NCBI GenBank assembly: GCA_003254885.1
Contig: QANT01006344.1
Coordinates: 17,923-81,922 of the forward strand
Direction: 5' to 3'
DNA from: Purshia tridentata
Lineage: Eukaryota > Streptophyta > Magnoliopsida > Rosales > Rosaceae
Length of the DNA stretch: 64,000 nt
Shown here: piece after piece, positions 44,330-54,983 of the stretch
Position numbering within the stretch: position 1 is the first letter of the stretch
Layout: the number at the start of each line of letters is the position of its first letter
Position numbers and translations under genes: made by a program
Notes under the pieces: model-generated
Told to the model about the DNA's origin: nothing
What the model saw: the letters and a program-made list of their open reading frames with translations, nothing else
Database searches by the model: none

Positions 44330-46487
44330 TCATGCTTCTCCAGCCGTGTCATCAGAAACATGGATGATGGCTAGAGATGTTGAGACAATGGTGGAGAAGG
44401 TGGCTAGCATGGAGGAAAGAGGAAGAGCGTGCTCAATGACCAGACCCAGAGTGGCCGAAACAATTGGGAAAATGGAAGCTTCAGTAATTACAGCCGAGAT
44501 GGCCATGGCAATTGGAGTTGGAGCAGAGGAAGATGAGGGAATTGGAGAATGGCAGGAGTAGTTATTGTAGGAGAAAAGCTTTCAAGAATAGCTGTTTGTT
44601 CTTCAACCACCTTTTCAAAAGTATCAGTCTCAGCTTGGGCTACTTCCTTCATTCTGGTTGCCCTTTTCTTCTTCTATCTTGGGCTCAAGGCTATGGCCTT
44701 CCTTTTTTAGGCTGAGGAAGAAGGACTAGTTGGCCCGTTTGAAGGACCAGGAATAGTAGGCCCGGTTTCAACAGCAAGTTAAGATTAGAATATATCTTCA
44801 GTATGTTTTTCTATAAAAAAAAAAAGAAAAAAAAACAAGAAGAAAAAAATCATTAAAATTTTTAAGGTATACTTGGTTCATCCTCGGTTTGGGTAGCCTC
44901 GGTCACTTCCTCAGCCAGAGTTTTCGAGTGGCCAAGGGTGATATGGAGGCTACTTAGACACTTCAAAGCGACCATTTGGGTTGGGTCCTCAAAGCGATGG
45001 CTGTTAAATGTTGGCTGATAAGTGCGAAAAGCCTAGATCGCATCAGCCAAGAGCAGTCGCTAAATCAAAGACATGGCATCCCTACCTGTGTTGAAGTTGA
45101 GGGATGCAGCATAGCACTAGGCGTACTGCTTAAATTTATGCCTCCAATTGTTGATGTTATTGAAGGAAGTAAAGTGAGGGATGGGGCATGTCTGGGTTAA
45201 GCCAAACTAGTGAGCAGCAAAAGTTGGGTGATAAACCTCAACCCTAACTTTGTAGTTCCCTCCGGCCAAGACTCTATAGTGCAGGTCACAAGTGACAAGG
45301 AAGCAGGCCTACAACTCCCTAAGTTTGTCGTGTTGGATCTTGGAAGTAGGGAGACCCAAGGAAATTTCTAGGACAAGGAAACTAGGAACTCCAAAAGACA
45401 CAAGGATGAAATTCATCTTCTTCACGGTTAGCTAACTCAAAGAAAAAAGAGAAACAATCATCTGTATATGAGTATGGACCTTGGCCGTGGCAAGGGCATG
45501 GCCGAGAATCCGGTCAATTGGAAGGTTAGGGACTGACCGACCTTCAAGAAAGTAAACTTGATGCCAAAATTGGAAAAGCCATAGTGGACCAGCAACATAG
45601 AGATGAATGTTATTGGTCACAATGTCCCTAAGGTAGCAGTAGAGGTAGGCTAGAATGAAAGGGGCTAGGGGTAGTGGCTCACTGGCCGATGCCAACCTAT
45701 TGGCTAGCCGTGGAAACTCTAAGAGGCCTTTACCAGATTTACTCACAAAAATGAATTTATTAAGCCAATAAAAGAGGAAGGCAGGGTGTTCATAATGTTG
45801 CAAAGGTTTCCTTTGGCCGGATTTAAGCTCGGCCACAATGTCCTGGTAGCCGAACATCTTGGCCAAAGCACTGTAATTATAGGGTGCTTTCTAAGTGTTT
45901 TTGAACAAGCCTGAGAGATGGCCCCTAAAGTTGGTTCTAGTGGGCTGGCTTTGAAGTTGGGCGCTAACCTCAACTTTGGTTGCTGGTAGACCAAGGATGG
46001 CGCATACATCAAGGATTGTGGGCTTCATAGATGCAAAGCTAAGGTTCATTGTGTTTCTAGCCAAGTTCCAGAAACACAAAGCTATGGCTAGAAAGCTGCG
46101 GTCCATTGGGAACTCTATGTTGCACAACATAATGGCATCATAGATGCCCATCATTCTCCATTGTTCACCATAGAGGGCTTCAATTTTGGGTAGCCACCAC
46201 TCCCATTCTTCGATCACAGTTGCCAATTTCTGCTGAGGTCGCACTGAGTTCCAACACGGCCATCCCGTTCTTGAGCCATAGCAAGATCTGTCTCCTCCTG
46301 GAATTCTAAACATTGTCGCAAAGTTGGGTGGAGGCGTATCTTCAAAGCAGGGACCCAATGAGATCTGGTGGTCCCCAAACATGGTAACTGTGTTGGTTAT
46401 CACTGGGGGACGAGTGCCATGAAGGGAACACCATACTTGTTGAACATAAGCAGCAGCCATGTCAACTTCAACAGTGGGGTTTGACAT
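44330..46487 (-). pseudogene. Plant mobile domain (PMD) protein pseudogene, copy 1
   Basis: Minus-strand remnant of a gene with the aminotransferase-like plant mobile domain, a family found in plant transposons and in a few domesticated genes such as MAIL1/MAIN. ATG at 46487. The first 198 codons carry the PMD hallmarks EEWEWWLPKIEALYGEQW, GIYDAIMLCN and MKPTILDVCAILGLP. A TAG at 45891-45893 interrupts the frame, which then continues in phase with KMFGYQDIVAEL, HPAFLFYWLNKFIF and LAPFILAYLYCYLRDI down to 45432. Further coding-like stretches follow in other frames: 44880-45060 (with one more stop, absent from copy 2) and a Lys-rich then Ala/Ser/Thr-rich tail at 44330-44690 with PRKKKKR, a likely nuclear signal. 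An A-rich run near 44811-44850 may lie in an intron. Confidence 0.72.
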
Positions 46488-47140
46488 GGTGGTTCAGTGA
46501 ATGAAGGATAGAAGAGGTAAAGGTTTCAAAGATAGTAAGAGAATAAGAGAAGTTGCAGAGAAAGCCTTAGGTCTTCAAATATAGAGGAAGTAAGTAAGAG
46601 AAGAGGAAGGAAAGGAGAAAGATTTATAGGATAGCATAGGAATACGAGAGGACCTTTTTTGAAATTTGAATTAATAATTCAAAATTATGATTTTTAAAAG
46701 GGAACTCAAAAAGATATTCTCCTTTTTTGAGAATGGATGTTAAATCAGGTACGAAGAACGAGAAACCAATCACCTCGATTCTAGTGCAATCGACGATTGG
46801 GGAAACAAGGAGTTGAATCACATGATGGAATACATTTAATGCCTTCACAAAGCCTATCTGATTTCCCAACCACTCAGTCGCATGACCAAGGCCCAAGAAA
46901 GCAAGGGGCAATGTTTGGGCCATATTTTTACAAATAGGCTTTGGGCGAAAGAACGAAAGAATTAGTGAGTTTGGCCTACTAATTTAGAAACTCAGGCAAA
47001 GAGCAAGCCTGCATTCACATCAAATATGGTATTAAAAGCTACTAGGGCCCAGGCCCAACAAAATAAAAAGGCGTGATTGATTAAGCAAGAAATCAAAAAG
47101 GGCGAAAACCAAGCCCTTTGGGATTCAGGCTTGTTTTGGT
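46488..47140 (-). other. Region upstream of the PMD pseudogene
   Basis: 650 bp 5' of the PMD start, AT-rich, with a 99-codon open frame on the minus strand (46923-46624) that I do not recognise and do not consider supported. The satellite begins at ~47141. Confidence 0.4.
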
Positions 47141-50090
47141 AATCCAAGGATGAGAAAGTGCTTCCCCACATCTTTCTTGCCAACCAGGCACGTTTTGGTG
47201 GAAATTGCACGAAATTGGATTGAGTACGCACTGAAATGATGTTTTCGTGCCTTCTAAACACGAAATGTGCTTCTTTAGTGCTAGAATGCAAATCCAGGCA
47301 TGGGAAACTGCTTCCCCATGTCTTCCTTGCCAACCGATAACATTTTGGTGCAACTTTAACCAAACTGTACAGTGTGTGTGCACCGAAATGACGTTTTCGT
47401 TCACTCCTAACACCCAATGTGGCTCTTCAGGGCTAGCATACTAATAAAGATATTAGAGAGTGCTTCCTCACCTCGTTCTTACGAATCGGGCACGTTTTGG
47501 TGCAATTCGGACTAAGTTAGACTGAGTATGCACCGAAATGACGTATTCGTGCATTCTTAGCACCTAAAGTTGTTCTTTGGGGCTTGAACCCTTATCGAGA
47601 CATGAGTGAGTGCTTCCCCATGTCTTTCTTTCAACCGGGGAATGTTTTGGTGCAACTTTAAAGTTGTTCTTTGGGGGTTGAACGCTTATCGAGACATGAG
47701 AGAGTGCTTCCCCATGTCTTTCTTTCAACGGGGGAAAGTTTTGGTGCAACTTTAATCGACTTGGACTCAGCGTGCACCGAAATGACGTTTTTGTGCATCC
47801 TTAAGGCTTCAAGTGGATCCTTAGGGTTAGCATGCTAATATCGAGACATGAGAAAGTGGTTCCTTATGTCTTTCTTGGCCACCAAGAAAGTTTTGGTGCA
47901 ATTTGGACGAATTCGGACTGAGTACGCACCGAAATGATGTTTTCGCGCATTCTTCACGCCTAAAGTGGTTCTTTAGGGCTGGCACGCTAATCGAGACATG
48001 AGAACGTGTGTCCTCATGTCTTTCTTGCCAACCGGGCACGTTTTGATGCAATTTAGACGAAAGTAGACTGAGTATGCATTGAAATGAGGTTTTAGTTCCT
48101 TCTTAACACGACATGGGCTTCTTGAGGGCTAGGACGTTAATCCAAGCATGAGAACGTGCTTCTTGCCAATTGCGCATGTTTTGGTGCAACTTTAACCAAG
48201 TTGTGCACAGTGTGCACCGAAATGACATTCCATGCATTCATAACACCTAAACTGGTTCGTTGGGGCTACAACGCTAATCCAAAAAAGAGAAAGTGCTTCC
48301 TCATGTCCTCTTTGCCAGCCGGGGACGTTTTGGTGCAATTGAAATGAACTTGGGTTGAGGAGGCACTGAAATGAGGTTTTCGTGCGTTCTTAACAAAAGC
48401 ATGTGCTTCTTGAGGGCTAGCACGCAAATCTGGGGAAGAGAAAGTGCTTCCTCATAATTTTCTTGCCAACTGGGCACGTTTTGGTGGAAAATGCACGAAA
48501 TTGGATTGAGTACACACTGAAATGATGTTTTCATGCCTTCTAGACACGAAATGTGCTTCTTTAATGCTAGAATGCGAATCCAAGCATGGGAAACTGCTTC
48601 CCCATGTCTTCCTTGCCAACCGATAACGTTTTGGTGCAACTTTAACCAAACTGTATAGTGTGTGCACCAAAATGACGTTTTCGTTCACTCCTAACACCAA
48701 TAGTGGCTCTTTAGGGCTAGCATGCTAATCGAGCCCTTAGAGAGTGCTTCTTCACCTCGTTCTTGAGACTCGGGCACGTTTTGGTGCAATTCGGGCTGAG
48801 TTACACTGAGTATGCACCGAAATGACGTATTTGTCCATTCTTAGCACCTAAAGTTGTTCTTTGGGGCTTGAACGCTTATCGAGACATGAGAGAGTGCTTC
48901 CCCATGTCTTTCTTTCAACTGGGGAACGTTTTGGTGCAACTTTAATCGACTTGGACTTAGCGTGCACCAAAATGACGTTTTCGTGCGTCCTTAAGGCCTC
49001 AAGTGGATCCTTAGGGTTAGCACGCTAATATCGAGACATGAGAAAGTGGTTTCTTATGTCTTTCTTGCCCACCAAGCAAGTTTTGGTGCAATTTGGACGA
49101 ATTCGGACTGAGTACGTGCCAAAATGATGTTTTCATGCATTCTTAAAGCCTAAAGTGGTTCTTTAGGGCTGGCACGCTAATCAAGACATGAGAACGTGCG
49201 TCCTCATGTCCTTCTTGCCAACTGGGAATGTTTTGATGAAATTTAGACGAAAGTAGATTGAGTATGGGCTGCAATGAGGTTTTAGTTCCTTCGTAACACG
49301 AAATGTGCTTCTTGAGGGCTAGAACATTAATCCAAGCATGAGAACGTGCTTCTTGCCAACCGTGCAGGTTTTTGTGCAACTTTAACCAAGTTGTGCACAA
49401 TGCACACTGAAATGATGTTTTCGCGCATTCTTAACGCCTAAAGTAATTCTTTAGGGCTGGCACGCTAATCGAGACATGAGAACGTGCGTCCTCATATCCT
49501 TCTTGCCAACCGGGCACGTTTTGATGCAATTTAGACAAAAGTAGACTAATTATGCATTGAAATGAGGTTTTAGTTCCTTCTTAACACGGAATGGGCTTCT
49601 TGAGTGCTAGAACGTTAATCCAAGCATGAGAACGTGCTTCTTGCCAACCGCGCACGTTTTGGTGCAACTTTGACCAAGTTGTGCATAGTGTGCACCAAAA
49701 TGACGTTCCATGCATTCTTAATCCTAAACTGGTTCGTTGGGGCTAGAACGCTAATCCAAAAAAGAGAAACTGCTTCCTCATGTCCTTGCTGCCAACCGTG
49801 GACGTTTTGGTGCAATTGAAACGAACTTGGGTTGAGGAGGCACCGAAATGAGGTTTTCGTGCGTTCTTAACAAAAGCATGTGCTTCTTGAGGGCTAGCAC
49901 GCTAATCTAAGGATGAGAAAGTGCTTCCCCACATCTTTCTTGCCAACTAGGCACGTTTTGGTGGAAATTGCAGGAAATTGGATTGAGTACGCACTGTAAT
50001 GATATTTTCATGCCTTCTAGACAGGAAATGTGCTTCTTTAGCACTGGAATGCGAATCCAAGCATGGGAAACTGCTTCCCCATGTCTTCCA
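47141..50090 (-). repeat. Satellite array, inverted orientation (block 4)
   Basis: The same monomers now read on the minus strand, in the order E, D, C, B, A, H, G, F and so on along the plus strand. The D monomers have no 5S insertion. A partial duplication of B at about 47570-47760 (AACTTTAAAGTTGTTCTTTG at the joint) also occurs at 53225-53420. The block ends within a D monomer at the solo LTR. Confidence 0.93.
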
Positions 50091-52985
50091 TGTCACGCCC
50101 CGACCCTTGGGCACGTGAAAGACTGCCGAAAACTGACAACTGTTTCCTGTGGGCCCTTTTTCTGAAAATGTGAGCCATGAATATAAAATAATTTTCTGAA
50201 AACACTGTAACTTTACAAAACAATTCGCATAAAACCAAGTGTAAAACCTTTTACACGAAAATAAAACTGTAAAATAAGTTTTCTGAAACTGCTGCTGGTC
50301 CCGCTGCCTCGTCTTCTCTCCACTGCCTCTTCAGCTTGCTCACCTACAAAACCAAACCCTGCACCCAACCACAGGTGCACCGGGTTTACACACAAACCCG
50401 GTAAGCTCACTAGACCTCGTATGAGTGAAATCTACTGAAAACCTCAGATTAATAATTCAGAAATAATCAATTCACAATCCATCTTAATGCCTCAAGCACA
50501 GTCAAACCACAAATCACAAATCATAAACCTTAACCTGATCACCAAATCCTGTAAACCGATCAAATCCACTGTAATCCTTAAGCCCTCAAAGATCCTCAAT
50601 TTAACCTCTAACTGAACGATCACCTCGAACAATCCACCAGATCCTGACTTAGAATCCCACTAGATTCTCCAATAATCTTAGAATCCTCGATAACCTTTAG
50701 AACCCACTAAATCCTCAATTAAAACCACTAATACTCCGAAATCTTTTACTTACCCTTAAATCTCAAATGACCTTTGTTACTCAAACCTTGGTAATCGATT
50801 CTCGCCTAAACCTTTAAATTCTAAGTTTCTCAATACCTCACTGTTACCCTTTGAGATTTCCCAACTTTAAACATTTTATAAATCCAGTGAAAACTCTTTG
50901 TAGAAATCCGCATTTTAAATCCATGTTGCAAACTCTTTTAGAAAACAATAGGGCTGATCAAAGTCCCAATTTATAAAACAAGAACTGAAAACTCCGATAA
51001 ATCAATAAAACTGGTCAAGTTCTTAAAATATCAATTAAGAACTGAAAACTATAATTCTCAAGAACAACCGTAAGCTAACAATATAAATAAAACCATCACC
51101 CAAGTACCCTGGAAAACTGGCCATACACTCGTACGGAATGCTGCATCGTACGAGCAAGGCGAATCTAACTGGCCATACACCTACACGGAATTCTGCATCG
51201 TACAGGCAGGGCAAATAACTGGTCATACGTGCACGCAGAGCTGCCCCCAAAGGGCGAGGCACCGCAACACTCGGCCCAAAGCCTATGTGTGTGTCACGAT
51301 GGGTCCCAAAGACCTTACTGAACTTATCTGTAGCTGGGTACTCATACGGCAATTTAAATCCACTTTTAAGTTCTTCAAACCACAACAAATAAAATCCTTT
51401 CTTAAAGAACCAAAGTTTCCAAAAACTGACAAATAAGATCAAATCTTTATCTTTAACCAAGAATAAACTGAGTTCTTAAAATCAGTTTCCCAAAACTAAA
51501 ATCCACACCAAATCACCTTAACAAACAATAATCTTAAAATCCTGGGAATCCCAATCCTAACCGAAAGTCTCCAACTGGAATTCACAAACCCTCAACACAA
51601 TCACTGATCCTTACTTAGTCCTCACTAAAGTTCCAAACATTACTTAATTCTGTAACCTCAAATAATCCTTAAATTATCGGTATTCTAATCCTAATTCCGT
51701 AACCCCCCTTAACTAGTAACTCGCAACCAAATCAAACAAACAAGCACACAAGCAACCAAATAACTAACTAAACTGAGAATTAAATAGTCTTAGGTTCACT
51801 CACTGTGACCGCGCGAAAAGCCCGAACTGCCCTTCGTGTCCTTCGTGGCTCCAATGCACGGATTCTAAAATCCGGCAGCATAACGGCATCGGAAATACAA
51901 ATTCCCGTGCCGAGTGTACCTGCTAAGACCAGACAACCAATAACCAAACAAGTTTCACAACCAATCCGCTAACCAAGCCAAAAATCACGAAAACGGGCAG
52001 GAACCACCACGCACGGTGGCTACCCGACCCTCGGAAACCACGCGGAAGGTCCGAGAACTCACCTACAAGCTCGGGTGGTTGGCTCGAGGTCGAAAACCAA
52101 GGAACGATCGCTGGAACCGTCACACGCAGCGAGTCCTACGACGGTCAACGGGCGGTCAACGGCAGTCAACTGTCAAAAACGAAACTCGCGTTTAGCTAAA
52201 ACAAACTACATGGGCACTTAGAAGAGATCGAGGGGATCAAAACTCGAACTTGGGTCGATGGCCAAAAGTGGCCGGAAAAGGAGGAAAACTGGCCGGAAAG
52301 CCGGCGGCACACCCACACTCGATCCGTCGTCCACGGCGGTCCCACGGGTCAATCGAACCCACCAACACGCTAGGCTCGACGAGAGGAAGAGATCTGGGCA
52401 GGTGGGAGGTCGCGTCGTCGCCGGAATCACCGAGATCGCCGCCGTGACGCCGACTGTGCACGCTCGGATTCTCTCTTTCCGGGCTGTTTCGGGAGAAGGT
52501 GCCACCACCAGAGGGAAGAGGGAGGCGGCACGAGCACGGGAAGCTGAAGACCAGGCCGGCCCGCCGCCGGACGCGCCCCCACGCGCCGGCGAAAGGCGCG
52601 GCTGGAGATGAGACTCGCGAGGAAGAGAGAGACAGCGAGAGGGAGGAGAAAGAAAGCTAATGGGTTTTCTGGGGTTCTGTGCCCCTTTTTAAAATCCAAC
52701 TTTTCCAAAATTACAACCTTGCCCCTCTCTTCACACGTCCGTAACTTCCAAGCCGTAGCTCTGTTCGACGCGTGCTACGTGTCTACGAACTCGTGAGGAC
52801 GAGACCTTTCCAATGAACCCAAAGTCAACGCGAAAACCTTGCCCGAACAAAAAGTCAACTTTTGCCCCTTTAAAATCAACTTAAAATTTTTGAAAAACGC
52901 CCAAAACACTTTACTTTCTAAATAAAATCCCGAAAATCTTTTAAAAACTTTTCAAAACAGCTTGTGAAAGGTGCGGGGTGTTACA
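50091..52985 (-). mobile_element. Solo LTR of a Ty3/gypsy-type element
   Basis: 2895 bp bounded by a 5-bp target duplication TTCCA (50086-50090 and 52986-52990), with the D monomer continuing across. Read on the minus strand it begins TGTAACACCCCGCACC and ends GGGTCGGGGCGTGACA, the terminal sequences typical of plant gypsy LTRs of the Tekay/del kind (lineage from memory). No primer site, polypurine tract or pol homology is present, so it is a solo LTR left by recombination between two LTRs. The GC-rich segment at 52210-52720 gives overlapping open frames on both strands that I regard as fortuitous. Confidence 0.85.
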
Positions 52986-54060
52986 TTCCATGCCAACCGA
53001 TAATGTTTTAGTGCAACTTTAACCAAACTATACAGTGTGTGCACCGAAATGACGTTTTCGTTCACTCCTAACACCCATAGTGGCTCTTTAGGGCTAGCAT
53101 GCTAATCGAGACGTTAGAGAGTGCTTCCTCACCTCTTTCTTGCGAATCAGGCACGTTTTGGTGCAATTCGGACTGAGTTAGACTGAGTATGCACCAAAAT
53201 GACGTATTCGTGCATTCTTAGCACCTAAAGTTGTTCTTTGGGGCTTGAACCCTTATCGAGACATGAGCAAGTGCTTCCCCATGTCTTTCTTTCAACCGGG
53301 GAACGTTTTGGTGCAACTTTAAAGTTGTTCTTTGGGGGTTGAACAATTATCGAGACATGAGAGAGTGCTTCCCCATGTCTTTCTTTAAACGGGGGAGCTT
53401 TTTGGTGCAACTTTAATTGACTTGGACTCAGCGTGCACCGAAATGACCTTTTCATGCATCCTTAAGGCCTCAAGTGGATCCTTAGGGTTAGCACGCTAAT
53501 ATCAAGACATGAGAAAGTGGTCCCTAATGTCTTTCTTGCCCACCAAGGAAGTTTTGGGGCAATTTGGATGAATTCGGCCTGAGTGTGCACCGAAATGATT
53601 TTTTCGCGCATTCTTAACGCCTAAAGTGGTTCTTTAGGGCTGGCACGCTAATCGAGACATGAGAACGTGCGTCCTCATGTCCTTCTTGCCAAATGGGCTT
53701 CTTGAGGGCTAAAATGTTAATCCAAGCATGAGAACGTGCTTCTTGCCAACCGCGCACGTTTTGGTGCAACTTTAACCAAGTTGTGCACAGTGTGCACCGA
53801 AATGACGTTCCATGCATTCTTAACACCTAAACTTGTTTGTTGGGGCAAGAACGCTAATCCAAAAAAGAGAAAGTGGTTCCTCATGTCCTTCTTGCCAGCC
53901 GAGGACGTTTTGGTGCAATTGAAACGAAATTGGGTTGAGGAGGCACTGAAATGAGGTCTTCGTGCGTTCTTTACACAAGAATGTGGTTCTTGAGGGCTAG
54001 CACGTTAATCCAAGGATGAGAAAGTGCTTCCCCACATCTTTCTTGCAAACCGGGCACGTT
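52986..54060 (-). repeat. Satellite array, inverted orientation (block 5)
   Basis: Continues the inverted D monomer after the solo LTR, then C, B with the same partial duplication as near 47.6 kb, A, H, G (shortened at ~53695) and F. It ends in an E monomer core at GGGCACGTT (54052-54060), where orientation flips. Confidence 0.92.
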
Positions 54061-54370
54061 CTCAGGCTTGGATTAACGTTCTAGCGCTCAAGAAGCACAT
54101 TTCATGTTAAGAAGGAACTAAAATCTCATTTCAGTGCATACTCAGTCTACTTTCATCTAAATTGCATCAAAACGTGCTTGGTTGGCAAGAAGGACATTAG
54201 GACGCACGTTCTGATGTTTCGATTAGTGTGCAAGCCCTAAAGAACCACTGTAGGTGTTAAGAATGTGCGAAAACATCATTTGGGTGTGTACTCAGTCCGA
54301 ATTCGTCCAAATTGCACCAAATATTCCTTGGTGGGTAGGAAAAACATAAGGAAGCAATTTCTCATGTCTC
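54061..54370 (+). repeat. Satellite array, original orientation (block 6)
   Basis: Starts inside a G monomer (CTCAGGCTTGGATTAACG), passes through H and part of A, and is then interrupted by unrelated sequence at ~54371. Confidence 0.92.
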
Positions 54371-54983
54371 ATGTCTATTCAAGTCAAGCTGCGCTCAATT
54401 TGATGAAAGCCCCATTAGGCGCCATCAGCCCCCACATCCTTCTCATCACTTTGTCAACTCACCAATAAGTATTTCGTTAATTTGGACCGTGGACCAACCA
54501 AATTTCTCGATCTGATCCACTATTATGCAGCAATTAAGCAGCTGGTTTAAATATTGTGACACTCCAAAACTTAAGTGATCGAATGAGTGGTAGAGCAATG
54601 CAATCACAAGTCTCCTAGTCCTGGTGTTCATCAGTGCAATTCACAACCTTTGGATTTGCTTAAACAAAAAATTTAAACAATAAAATATTCACAATCCAGC
54701 AAACGATTAACATTCACTGCTAAATAAATGAACCATATTCTTAATTTGGTAAAAATATTTCTCCAAGCACATACCTAAATGCAAATGTTCTCTTCTCAAA
54801 TAGTTTGACAACATATGTTAATCTAAATTATGAATCTAAATTATTAATTAGTTTCTTTTTTTAATTAATGTGTGCTTTAAATTTATAGTATGACAATATA
54901 AACTTTTTATATTTTCAAACTATATATCTTAATATATATATATATATATAAACTATACTGGTGTACGTATATCAATCATCATA
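54371..54983. other. Unassigned 0.6 kb AT-rich insertion
   Basis: Unique sequence between an A monomer (broken after CTCATGTCTC) and the end of a B monomer (AAGAATGCACG); the rest of A and most of B are missing, so this is a replacement rather than a clean insertion. It contains a TA microsatellite at about 54928-54950. I see no terminal repeats, target duplication or coding sequence of note. Confidence 0.6.

Larger units (their letters stand above)
43735..47140. other. Non-satellite block with PMD pseudogene (copy 1)
   Basis: Satellite monomer G stops after GGCAAGA at 43734, and satellite resumes, inverted, at ~47141. The left edge begins GAAACCCTAAAAGCT, followed by a C/T-rich region to ~44110 that looks like a plant 5' leader, then a G/C-rich stretch (GGTGGCACCCCCAGCCCTG, ~44289). 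The PMD remnant is on the opposite strand. I find no terminal repeats or target duplication, so the mechanism that placed the block here is unclear. The left junction is identical to that of the second copy at 61996. Confidence 0.8.

Noticed and set aside
46624-46923. 99-codon minus-strand ORF upstream of the PMD pseudogene
   Set aside because: No recognisable family; it may be part of the PMD promoter region.
52218-52708. GC-rich ORFs on both strands in the solo LTR
   Set aside because: Overlapping open frames on opposite strands are expected from the GC-rich composition of such LTRs.
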